This document shows positions 62,001 to 64,000 of a DNA stretch of 64,000 nt, in pieces. The notes beneath the pieces were generated by a model. That model did no database searches. It worked only from the letters and a program-made list of their open reading frames with translations, and was not told the DNA's origin. Each line of letters starts with the position of its first letter. Position 1 is the stretch's first letter. Made by a program: the position numbers and the translations under genes. The stretch spans positions 241,805,436 through 241,869,435 of the forward strand of contig OZ005648.1 in NCBI GenBank assembly GCA_963930645.1, given 5' to 3'. This stretch comes from Salticus scenicus. Its lineage: Eukaryota > Arthropoda > Arachnida > Araneae > Salticidae.

Positions 62001-62839
62001 CGGCGATAAGTGAACAAAAATTTGCATCTGCAGTCCCCCTTCTCCTTCATACCCCCACCCATTATGTGGTTATTAAAGGAAAATTAACAGTCATCCTGCT
62101 TAGGTAGGTCATCTTCAGATCTCGGAAATTTGTGTTTCAAAAAATAACTCTACCATTTTTTTCTCTTATTTTTTCTCTTGCTATATGTAAGCTTGTTTTT
62201 ATGCCTTTATATGTGTATAAAGTTTCTCTTACCGGAAAAATTTTAGGTTTCTACTTCTTTAGGTCACTTATATGTTTTCTGATCACATTATCTTCCACAA
62301 ATGCATATTATACGTGTAATAGTGGGTAATGGAAGTCGTGTGGTAGTTTCACACCAGATTTTTTTAAAGGAAGATTTTGCTTTTGTTGAAAAAAATTCTC
62401 AGGAATCTCTCTATATATATGACTAATTTTAATTGATAATTACTAAATTTTTATTTAATAATTAAATTTAACTTACTGATATAGCTTTTTGATAAATTAA
62501 GCCATGGATTAAACTATTAAAATACTGTTATATGTCGAAAACTCATCAATGTTTTCTAGGCCAGAAAATGCCGCTTATAAAATCTCCGCTATTTTGATCC
62601 TTCAGTGTTGGCAGGTATGTGTTAATAAATATAAGTAATTGTTACGTAATTGGAACTTCCCTTGTTACATTATTAATTTCTGTATTATATTTATAAATTT
62701 CTTAGCTTTGCCTCTAAATTTTGACTAGCTTACTCAACTCATTCTTTGGCAAGTTTTTGTATATAATAATATATGATTATGTATTTATTTATTTTTTTAT
62801 TTTTTTCTTCCTAGATTCAATTTTCATTTTGTGACATAA
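22590..62839 (+). CDS. NUDT21: NUDT21 (CFIm25/CPSF5), whole gene, seven exons
   Basis: This encodes the 25 kDa subunit of cleavage factor Im, a nuclear protein that binds UGUA elements in pre-mRNA as a dimer, recruits the CFIm59/68 subunit and guides poly(A)-site choice. Coding segments are 22590-22717, 26660-26860, 31952-32015, 43248-43337, 47357-47432, 54965-55079 and 62815-62839. Joined they give 699 nt, 232 residues, against 227 in human, and the frame is continuous across all six GT-AG introns. The Nudix fold spans about residues 81-206. The Nudix box region is GGELEAGEDELEGLKRLMTE, which, as in animal orthologues, does not fit the catalytic consensus, so it is a binding rather than hydrolysing Nudix. 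Equivalents of human RNA-contact residues E55, R63, E81 and F103 are present at 59, 67, 85 and 107. The gene covers about 40 kb because the introns are full of transposons. Confidence 0.95.
23200..23530. repeat. Three related ~95-bp units, the first inverted
   Basis: The unit CCTGATGAAGGGTCATGTTT (23348 on) recurs at about 23432 as CCTGACGAAGGGTTATGTTT. An inverted copy lies at 23200-23300 (its complement reads GACGAAGGGTTGTGTTTTCT). Each is followed by TTGTTGTGAGTTCTTAT-like sequence. This resembles the untranslated parts of Penelope-like elements. Open frames here are not credible. Confidence 0.5.
23905..24200. mobile_element. Fragment related to the 10847 element
   Basis: TAGCAGGTTATGCCTGCTTTGCTGGTCAC-like sequence (quoted loosely) corresponds to the start of the 10847 element. 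CCCACTGCCTTCGGCAGCGC at 24030 matches the CTGCCTTCGGCAGC motif common to several repeats in the window. Truncated. Confidence 0.4.
24250..24500. mobile_element. MITE with ~47-bp inverted ends
   Basis: The left end GGAACAACTATAGTATTTCT continues CCTCAGCTAGATTTGGCGAT. The right end (24448-24498) is its reverse complement with a few mismatches (ATCGCCAAATTCAGCTGAGG). Between them are short ATCATAAAT direct repeats and no open frame. It lies in NUDT21 intron 1. Confidence 0.65.
26660..26860 (+). CDS. NUDT21: NUDT21 exon 2
   Basis: Codes residues 43-110 and begins the Nudix fold: YPLTNYTFGTKEPLYERD, then RFRRMREEFEKIGMRRSAEG, then HVLLLQLGTTFFKL. Acceptor TTAATAG, donor GTAAGT. It holds E59, R67, E85 and F107, the equivalents of the RNA-contact residues E55, R63, E81 and F103 in human. 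Confidence 0.97.
27832..28128. repeat. Inverted repeat with ~45-bp arms
   Basis: GTATTTTTGTTTGGGTTTTT (27832) and TTGTTTAATTTCTA nearby are mirrored by AGAAATTAAACAATGTACCA and AAAACCCAAACAAAAATAC at 28083-28128. A small decayed foldback element. Confidence 0.5.
28865..28995 (+). mobile_element. 3' part of the tRNA-derived SINE family
   Basis: GGGACTAAGGTCCTTGTGTAG TCAATTGACTTCACTC-like sequence matches the 3' half of the SINE at 38209-38410 (GTAGTCAATCGGCCTTACTC). It is followed by irregular CAACATCAACAATCACAATC repeats to about 28995, a typical SINE tail. The head is missing. Confidence 0.5.
29796..30062 (+). pseudogene. Penelope-like element, GIY-YIG endonuclease fragment
   Basis: The frame reads from GCYIV through CKIKTRLKEHQNNIKYGKSS, TALAKTY and FYLETIEIIYK. 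This order (KxxTRLxEH, ALAxH-like, then a catalytic Glu in LETIEI) is that of the GIY-YIG nuclease at the C-terminus of Penelope-like elements. The upstream RT is not attached and the expected YIGQT is altered, so it is a 3' fragment. Its stop is at 30060-30062. The following 240 bp is the element's untranslated tail. Confidence 0.65.
30063..30600 (+). mobile_element. Penelope-like 3' tail with a duplicated motif
   Basis: AAGGATGTATTGTATCCTGAT (30220 on) and AAGGATGTGTTGTAATCCTGA T (30424 on) are related direct repeats about 200 bp apart. The first is followed by GATGAAGAATGAAGTCTGAG CGAAG, resembling the CTGATGA...GAAA core of hammerhead ribozymes reported in Penelope-like elements; here GAAA is GAAG and helices are not convincing. 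The GC-rich segment 30290-30420 is probably part of the same element. Confidence 0.4.
30602..30673 (+). tRNA. tRNA-like cloverleaf (tRNA pseudogene or SINE head)
   Basis: 72 nt fold into a full cloverleaf. The acceptor is GCCAGGG/CTCTGGT, with G-U at the first and sixth pairs. D stem is GCTC/GAGC, anticodon stem TCCGC/GCGGA with loop ACGTAAA, and T stem CCGGG/CCCGG with loop TTCGATT; the discriminator is A. The polymerase III B box GGTTCGATTCC is intact. The anticodon would read GTA (Tyr), but position 33 is C instead of U, the G1-U72 end is not that of a eukaryotic tRNA-Tyr, and there is no intron. It is therefore more likely a tRNA-derived repeat or pseudogene. No poly-T terminator closer than GGTATTTTTC (T5 at 30676). 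Confidence 0.55.
31220..31790 (+). repeat. Dispersed ~600-bp repeat, copy 1
   Basis: CCAGAACTCTGTTCTTATTG AAGTTAGAGCTT and following sequence match 51575-52215 in direct orientation through to GGGTGTATAAGGAAGTCATG TGGTGTC. The tail also resembles 62310-62350. No open frame is shared; it is probably a non-autonomous transposon. Confidence 0.65.
31952..32015 (+). CDS. NUDT21: NUDT21 exon 3
   Basis: Codes residues 110-131, PGGELEAGEDELEGLKRLMT then E: the Nudix box helix. It lacks the REUxEE catalytic signature as in other CFIm25 proteins. Acceptor TATCTAG, donor GTATTT, ending in phase 0. Confidence 0.96.
32194..32345. repeat. Minisatellite, 32-bp unit, ~5 copies
   Basis: CGGACCCTTCACAAAATTCC recurs with starts at 32194 (variant), 32229, 32261, 32293 and 32325. 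The last four are exactly 32 bp apart. It follows CAGGGGTCTGTCTAGGGGG at 32157, which looks like a transposon end; CACCCCTG at 33443-33450 may be the opposite end, but no target duplication was seen. Confidence 0.8.
32747..32935 (+). pseudogene. Possible transposon-encoded N-terminal fragment
   Basis: A 62-codon frame starts MKRGRPVTGGNSRNSDYYVK and contains DAITKFFKR. The opening and the flanking transposon-like ends suggest the start of a hAT-type transposase, but no domain is firmly recognised. Confidence 0.3.
33722..34993. mobile_element. Non-autonomous hAT-type element with perfect 8-bp duplication
   Basis: TACAGGGT at 33714-33721 is repeated exactly at 34994-35001. The enclosed ends are CATAGGTGTCAACT and the reverse complement of AGTTTACGCCTATG, so short inverted repeats lie just inside. 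An 8-bp duplication is characteristic of hAT elements. No transposase is encoded. The inside contains A/T and C homopolymer runs and repeated units. CATAGGTGCCAACTTTTTC at 50472 looks like another member's end. Confidence 0.75.
34300..34930. repeat. Tandem units inside the hAT-type element (~345 bp)
   Basis: AACTTTGTTTTAAATTATCA CA occurs at 34348 and 34691, and GACGAGAYCTTTCGAAAGAT ACCCATCTT occurs near 34405, 34746 and 34880. Each is preceded by an A run directly followed by a T run (about 34298-34335 and 34625-34656) and followed by a long C run. Confidence 0.7.
35630..36062 (+). repeat. Dimeric ~148-bp satellite, locus 1 (about 3 units)
   Basis: Units share ACTAACTTCCCGACTAGCTA, CATTTGAAACTTTCAGGATA GCTCAGAACA and CCTACTGCCTTCGGCA. 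Two subtypes alternate: one with CAGTACAAATCTTGCAATC, the other with ATATGATTCAACAGAAAATT. The order here is A-B-A. The same satellite is found at 58190-59040 in the same orientation. Short open frames across it are not genes. Confidence 0.8.
36567..36732. repeat. Partial tandem duplication of the hairpin's outer arm
   Basis: GCATACATAACCTGCAAAAA GAAGTGATATCTCAT and the following segment to CTCTTACCTTTCTTA occur at 36581-36680 and again from about 36707 into the hairpin. This is a ~120-bp direct duplication beside the hairpin's left arm. Confidence 0.75.
36733..37335. mobile_element. Foldback element with two 272-bp arms
   Basis: 36733-37004 and 37064-37335 are reverse complements of equal length with few mismatches, separated by 59 bp. 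The arms contain GTAAAAGTCACCCCGCCCAG, CATTACGGCGGGG-like and GGCTGCTTAAGAAAGGTAAG. The last contains AAG-GTAAGA, a good splice-donor consensus, in both arms. A frame across each arm (SIAAAK, DINPFFGCLRKVRVFAGRGD) is nearly identical on both sides. No transposase. The element lies in NUDT21 intron 3. Confidence 0.85.
37336..38208. other. Intronic stretch, largely unstructured
   Basis: AT-rich. A short segment at 37660-37730 (GACGGTTTGAACCATGGTTA AAACC) is reminiscent of the ends of the hAT element at 52411. Nothing else was recognised. Confidence 0.4.
38209..38410 (+). mobile_element. tRNA-derived SINE, plus-strand copy
   Basis: Starts TAGGGCCCACCAGTGCCAAG, continues AAAGCTGGTAGATGTGAGGT and CTCGTTGGTCTAGCCATTCA, then TTTTCTGTAGTTTTCTCCGA and GTAGTCAATCGGCCTTACTC. 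The minus-strand copy at 60866-61097 matches in order and has a clearer B box. The B box is degenerate here. Confidence 0.65.
38760..39730. repeat. Decayed tandem repeat of short units
   Basis: Variants of GCGAAATAATNGAGTATTTG and of GGGATTCAGCTTTGAAAAAG recur many times (for example near 38870-38905, 38925-38960, 39355-39375, 39470-39510, 39585-39620). The spacing is irregular, about 60-100 bp. It is too degenerate to fix the unit. No gene. Confidence 0.5.
39933..40463. repeat. Long decayed inverted repeat (~150-bp arms)
   Basis: CTGACACCATTTCAGCATAT, TTATGTAAAATGACCTGAAT and TTATGGATATGAATTTGATT on the left are mirrored on the right by AATCAAATTCATAGTTATAA, GATTCAGAAAGTAATTTTAC and ATAAATGGTATCAG. 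Complementarity covers most of 39933-40085 and 40300-40463. Probably an old MITE or transposon ends. Confidence 0.65.
40464..41004. other. Intronic AT-rich stretch, nothing recognised
   Basis: No gene or clear repeat structure; one poly-T run near 40470-40487. Confidence 0.5.
41005..41427. mobile_element. Small element with GGGTTCATACTC ends
   Basis: GGGTTCATACTC (41007-41018) and GAGTATGAACCC (41414-41425) are exact inverted ends. CAGGGAAAAC and CAGGGAATNN units are repeated inside both flanks (left 41020-41145, right 41370-41400). No coding capacity. Target duplication unclear. Confidence 0.65.
41671..42955 (+). mobile_element. hAT-type transposon relic with both ends
   Basis: CAGGGCTGCCAAC at the left and GTTGGCAGCCCTG at the right are exact inverted ends; subterminal CTACACTTTAGC-like motifs are also mirrored. 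ACACTA flanks both sides (41665-41670 and 42956-42961), a possible shortened duplication. It is 1,285 bp long, too short for an intact autonomous hAT. Confidence 0.75.
42111..42754 (+). pseudogene. Degenerate transposase in the hAT-type relic
   Basis: The first frame (42111-42344) starts MCDDDNTKKKKK and has CKFCRFCGR and AYCAICNSNFRVNHRG, a BED-like zinc-finger layout. After frame breaks, NLFRVMFPDSKIARQCPSG, PFSMATDESTDQNAVKL and VVRYFD appear in the frame ending at 42754, matching the N-terminal half of a transposase-like family with an (I/M)ATD motif. The C-terminal catalytic and dimerisation parts are missing. Confidence 0.6.
43248..43337 (+). CDS. NUDT21: NUDT21 exon 4
   Basis: Thirty codons (residues 132-161), TLGRQDGVNQEWVIEDTVGN then WWRPNFEPPQ. 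Acceptor TTGGTAG, donor GTAAAA, phase 0 at both ends. WWRPNFEPPQ is identical to the animal consensus as recalled. Confidence 0.97.
43691..44399. mobile_element. Element with CAGGGG/CCCCTG ends
   Basis: It begins CAGGGGCCAATCTAAG and ends GTATTAACCCCTG; GTGTA flanks both ends. Subterminal TTTTTGTGAA units repeat near both ends (43722-43765 and 44290-44365). The right end resembles the reverse of the transposon-like start at 32157 (TTTACGG, CTTCACAAAA). No transposase. Confidence 0.5.
45217..45510 (-). pseudogene. Penelope-like element, RT C-terminal fragment
   Basis: The minus-strand frame carries SINFLDLKIIIDGNKLYTDI YDKWQD, the pattern NFLDL...TDIYxK found after the RT palm in Penelope-like elements. 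HLSVFRNIIINHLFRINNLC fits the following thumb segment (xxALRIxRIC). It stops at MGFPKNFVF. Upstream RT motifs and the endonuclease are not attached. Confidence 0.6.
46201..46407 (+). other. Unidentified open frame with a coding-like composition
   Basis: The frame contains MPQPSILVNSDSCNVSEPME and DEHTMLEEERMRQKTKLPIS, then VSTLSVPKESCSMHPKVLV. The amino-acid composition looks less like random AT-rich DNA than its surroundings, and the DNA is GC-richer. No domain recognised. It may be a transposon-derived or captured exon fragment. Confidence 0.3.
47051..47218. repeat. Hairpin with ~45-bp arms
   Basis: TAAAAAATAAAATCAAGGAT GGAATAATGG and GCAGAACTCATAC on the left are mirrored by GTATGATTTCTGTATCATTA TTCCATC and GATTTTATTTTTTAG on the right (to 47218), with a ~75-bp spacer. 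It lies just before NUDT21 exon 5. Confidence 0.6.
47357..47432 (+). CDS. NUDT21: NUDT21 exon 5
   Basis: Residues 162-187 (ending in the first base of codon 187), YPYIPPHITKPKEHKKLYLV QLPEK. Acceptor TTCTTGCAG, donor GTATTT. Confidence 0.97.
47843..48320 (+). pseudogene. piggyBac-type transposase fragment
   Basis: SRVVGSNLFDFSNGRTLVSH, KSGVDIVGKLCATYNAARKV and QRWPMVVMFALLNIAGI match the C-terminal catalytic region of piggyBac-family (PGBD-like) transposases, including the GGVDxxD-type third acidic motif and the RWP...ALLNIA stretch. The frame breaks near 48160 and related sequence continues in another frame. No terminal repeats or TTAA duplications were identified. Confidence 0.75.
50472..51000. 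repeat. Transposon-derived region related to 6560-6790 and 33722
   Basis: It opens with CATAGGTGCCAACTTTTTC, like the end of the 33722 element. 50770-51000 matches the reverse complement of 6560-6790, ending at TTGAAATTTTGAGCCCTGCC. No coding potential. Confidence 0.5.
51575..52215 (+). repeat. Dispersed ~600-bp repeat, copy 2
   Basis: Direct-orientation match of 31220-31790, from CCAGAACTCTGTTCTTGTTG to GGGTGTATAGGTAAATCATTG TGGTGTC. The open frame at 51895-52185 is hydrophobic but not shared intact by the other copy, so it is not considered a gene. Confidence 0.65.
52411..53366 (-). mobile_element. hAT element, internally deleted, with perfect 8-bp duplication
   Basis: TCTGTTAG at 52403-52410 is repeated exactly at 53367-53374. 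The ends CAGGGTTGTA and TACAACCCTG are exact inverted repeats; subterminal GGTTTTAACC motifs occur at both ends. It is 956 bp and holds only the 3' end of a transposase gene, so an internal deletion derivative is likely. Confidence 0.85.
52691..53080 (-). pseudogene. hAT transposase C-terminal dimerisation domain
   Basis: The minus-strand frame contains ALHLMNCCASSSSIEGLFSK and FGLIQNNLQNRQSLETTAKL, the hAT C-terminal dimerisation motif (P/C-x-SSxSxExxFS, then NRL-like). Upstream parts of the transposase are missing inside the 956-bp element. Confidence 0.8.
53367..54285. other. Intronic stretch with poly-T runs and one dispersed segment
   Basis: GTTTCAGTGATCTTGTATCT GTTGCTCGGC (54023 on) is the reverse of a segment at 44479-44520. 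Long T runs occur at 53400 and 53620. No gene recognised. Confidence 0.45.
54290..54600 (-). pseudogene. MULE-like transposase fragment
   Basis: On the minus strand, one frame reads NGQRHCTNNPVESCHSWLN, close to the GQRxRTNNAVExxxxxLN motif near the end of MULE-type transposases, preceded by KLFILYDYLIRQLLNN. Stops and frame changes interrupt it, and a DGWHTFSEMCPQCKG segment lies upstream in another frame. A decayed fragment. Confidence 0.5.
54965..55079 (+). CDS. NUDT21: NUDT21 exon 6
   Basis: Residues 187-225, [20 protein letters not shown] then DNAQGYGPIISSLPQALS. Acceptor TTTCTAG, donor GTAATT. The last codon is split AG|A (Arg) with exon 7. Confidence 0.97.
55969..57665 (-). mobile_element. 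Tc1-like transposon with both ends
   Basis: TACACTAAGCGACCAAAAAA leading to GCCGCACTGCAG at the left, and the reverse complement of AAGTGCGGC...GTCGCTTAGTGTA at the right, form inverted ends. TA is present at both outer boundaries. The length of about 1.7 kb is the usual Tc1 size. The enclosed gene is on the minus strand and degenerate. Confidence 0.85.
56320..57260 (-). pseudogene. Tc1-like transposase, degenerate
   Basis: On the minus strand, SLTTVQPLLNKAGLNNRKFE and KRIRKARPQMN give the DNA-binding/linker part. NYWAELVLSDESS, just downstream, is the first catalytic Asp region (W..V.FSDES). NLQPITLPELEKNICDIWHI and LYNTMPLCIKAVIPYKGGIN are the C-terminal end. Several stops and frame changes separate these parts, so it is a pseudogene. 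Confidence 0.8.
58190..59040 (+). repeat. Dimeric ~148-bp satellite, locus 2 (about 5.5 units)
   Basis: The anchor CATTTGAAACTTT occurs at about 58301, 58463, 58613, 58760 and 58909. Units alternate between subtype A (TCTTGCAATCGATTTTTAAC, GGATAGCTCAGAACAC) and subtype B (ATTCAACAGAAAATTT, GAATAGTTCAGAACAC), giving a ~297-bp dimer. It is the same family and orientation as 35630-36062. Open frames here, including 58487-58735, are not genes. Confidence 0.85.
59520..59679. mobile_element. Tigger/pogo-like MITE
   Basis: TACAGTTGAACCTCATTAAC GTGAA and TTCACATTAATGAGGTTCGA CTA are inverted ends, flanked by TA on each side. It is 160 bp with no coding capacity. CAGTNGAACCTC ends are typical of Tigger/pogo families. 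Confidence 0.7.
59690..60400 (-). pseudogene. Non-LTR retrotransposon (RTE-like) RT C-terminal fragment
   Basis: Read on the minus strand, the segment gives YIYLRQIITMNGKIMQEIN, then DLISAFCLY-like, SETWTLSCKTTQKLQTTQRS MERCMLGF, TKVTDVIS, KLKWSWAAHLARRNDGRW and EKNKEATTV. This is the familiar C-terminal region of an endonuclease-reverse transcriptase LINE (ITMNG.., TLTKK..LxxxQRxMER.MLG, KLKWxWAGHxAR). It is broken by stops and frame shifts, and the 5' part is missing, as in truncated LINE insertions. The plus-strand frames at 59878-60105 and 60155-60433 are its shadows. Confidence 0.75.
60404..60545. repeat. Short repeat cluster with CTTGAAAGTACTTGAATTTC
   Basis: CAGGGTTCCCATGGGCCTCG looks like a hAT-type end. 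It is followed by several CTTGAATTTC and GTCCTTGAAA repeats. No opposite end was found. The frame at 60372-60578 is read-through. Confidence 0.4.
60866..61097 (-). mobile_element. tRNA-derived SINE, minus-strand copy
   Basis: On the minus strand it starts TAGGCCCATCAGTGATCAAG AGG and continues CTCGAAGCTGGTGTACGTGA GAC. B box GGTTCGATACC is at 61040-61030, then CGCTCGTTGGCTTAACC and TTTTCTGTGGTTTTCTCC. It matches the SINE at 38209-38410 in order throughout. Confidence 0.7.
62815..62839 (+). CDS. NUDT21: NUDT21 exon 7 (last eight residues and stop)
   Basis: After TTCCTAG, A completes Arg 225, then FNFHFVT and TAA at 62837-62839. RFNF is conserved at the end of CFIm25; the final residues differ from vertebrates. 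The splice phase and conserved SRFNF join identify this tiny coding segment. Confidence 0.9.
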
Positions 62840-63640
62840 GCGATGATAATCAGCTGGCATTTAAGATTTCATGTTTCTCAAAATTATTTTCATCTTTGCT
62901 GTCATTGTGAGGTGGAACTTTAGGGTTTCACCTGTTAACCATTTTATTTGTCATGAAATAAAATATACTCATTTCTGTCTATGTTGAATATTTGTTATTT
63001 GAATTGTTTCATTTGTTATCTGCAACTGTATTATATTGTTACACTGTATATAAGAACAGCATCACACTTTTTATGTTAAAAACATCATACTGAACTCAGT
63101 GTTTTTGTTACTCATTATGTATGCATATCATCATATATGAAAGTTTGTTGTTTTTAATTCTCAAGATCTTTTGGCTATTATTTCATCTTTTTATGTAATT
63201 TCATTTAAAATAATTGAATTTCATTCATCAAGGGTTTTTAAATTTTGTATATATGTATATCAACATTAGTTTTTACTAATAGAACATTTATATATATATT
63301 AAAAAACAAACAAACATGTGTAGTTGAATGGGAAACAAACAACAACAAAAAAAGATATTTTACTATGTAGATGCAGGCATCTTACATTGAACTTTAAATA
63401 TTTCTTTTGCCTTTGTACAAAATTTTGCAATTGTTTCAAGATATTCAAGTTTGGAAAATTTTGCAATTATGAATCATAATTTTAATTTAATGCAGAGAAA
63501 TTGTATATAATGTATATTAATCATTTTCATATATATAAAAGAAAAAAAAAAAAAAGTAACTTGAATATCTTTAATTTTTAGATTTAATATCTGTCTTAAT
63601 CTAATTATTATGCTTGGAAAAAAAAAAAGTTTTTTTTTTT
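62840..63640 (+). other. NUDT21: NUDT21 3' untranslated region (extent uncertain)
   Basis: AATAAA at 62957-62962 is the first polyadenylation signal; others occur at about 63681 and 63706. UGUA motifs (the CFIm25 target) appear after the first signal (for example near 63027 and 63050, and at about 63320) rather than before it. The true end cannot be fixed from sequence alone. Confidence 0.5.
62957..62962 (+). promoter_or_regulatory. NUDT21: Candidate poly(A) signal of NUDT21
   Basis: AATAAA 118 bp after the stop codon; followed by T-rich sequence. Confidence 0.45.
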
Positions 63641-64000
63641 TTTTTTTTTTAATGTTACAGTTTTTTACTTAAAAGTAATTAATAAAATTCATTATTTAAA
63701 TGAGCAAAATAAAATTTTTTATATCCTTATGACACATAAATATTCCGCATTAAAATATAATTTTTTTCCCCTTTTGTATAAAATAATTTAGTTATGCAGT
63801 TTTATTTAATTTTTAATTAGTTAATACTATAAATTATTTTCAGCTAATGTATTACAACACTTATTAGTCATATTTACCTGTTAAAAATATATATAGCACA
63901 TAGTTGTCTAACATTTGCTGTGACATTAAAGAACAATTTTTAAATTTTTATTTTTTTATTACTTTATTTTCAGTTTCAAAGAAGAAGAAGAAAAAAAAAA
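63641..64000. other. Window end, AT-rich, no gene supported
   Basis: Poly-A and poly-T runs and two AATAAA signals. A TTATTTTCAG near 63965-63974 precedes TTTCAAAGAAGAAGAAGAAA; it could be a splice acceptor, but the exon would be cut by the window end. Confidence 0.35.

Larger units (their letters stand above)
55080..62814 (+). other. NUDT21: NUDT21 intron 6 (7.7 kb)
   Basis: GTAATT...TTCCTAG, phase 2. Contains a Tc1 element, the second satellite, a Tigger-like MITE, a LINE 3' fragment and a SINE, each listed. 55080-55960, 57670-58190 and 61100-62800 show nothing beyond short AT-rich sequence and poly-T runs; 62310-62350 resembles the end of the 31220/51575 repeat. Confidence 0.85.

Noticed and set aside
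1..64000. CRISPR arrays, operons or prokaryotic systems
   Set aside because: Tandem repeats here have no regular unique spacers, genes are spliced, and all context is eukaryotic.
63965..64000. Splice acceptor and exon at the window end
   Set aside because: The candidate exon is a purine-rich low-complexity run cut by the window edge and cannot be supported.

Overview
The window is from an AT-rich, intron-rich animal genome crowded with transposons. A BEL/Pao retrotransposon, Penelope-like, hAT, Tc1, piggyBac and MULE-like relics, tRNA-derived SINEs and a THAP-type exon fragment together suggest an arthropod, most likely an arachnid such as a spider. This placement is an inference from element content and protein similarity. 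There are no bacterial features.

Two host genes can be supported, and they diverge from each other. On the minus strand is an F-box/leucine-rich-repeat protein gene. Its 12-codon first exon (9345-9380) joins in phase to a 482-codon exon (2271-3716), which ends at a GTAAGT donor, so the gene continues leftward and its end is not identified. On the plus strand, NUDT21 (CFIm25/CPSF5, the 25 kDa subunit of mRNA cleavage factor I) can be assembled completely from seven exons between 22590 and 62839. All six introns are GT-AG and the product is 232 residues. A related module of about 65 bp lies just upstream of both genes in the same orientation relative to transcription, and in the F-box copy it is interrupted by a transposon.

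Layout: 1-2270 holds a hAT transposase remnant, a ~172-bp tandem repeat and a long hairpin. 2271-9380 is the F-box gene. 9808-10648 is a DNA transposon with inverted ends. 10847-14585 is an element with 472-bp and then 146-bp tandem repeats (17 of the latter, with a 438-bp higher-order repeat). 14586-20639 is a BEL/Pao LTR retrotransposon inserted in that element with a perfect 5-bp target duplication; gag is open but pol is broken. 21380-21530 is a frameshifted THAP-like exon. 22590-62839 is NUDT21, whose introns (3.9-11.2 kb) carry nearly all remaining repeats: hairpin MITEs, hAT elements with perfect 8-bp target duplications, a Tc1 element with both ends, Penelope endonuclease and RT fragments, a tRNA-like cloverleaf, SINEs, a LINE 3' fragment and two copies of a dimeric ~148-bp satellite.

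No clearly new biological system is evident. The most unusual items are the shared upstream module of the two divergent genes, the two unrelated near-147-bp satellites, and the 272-bp-arm hairpin carrying splice-donor-like signals.
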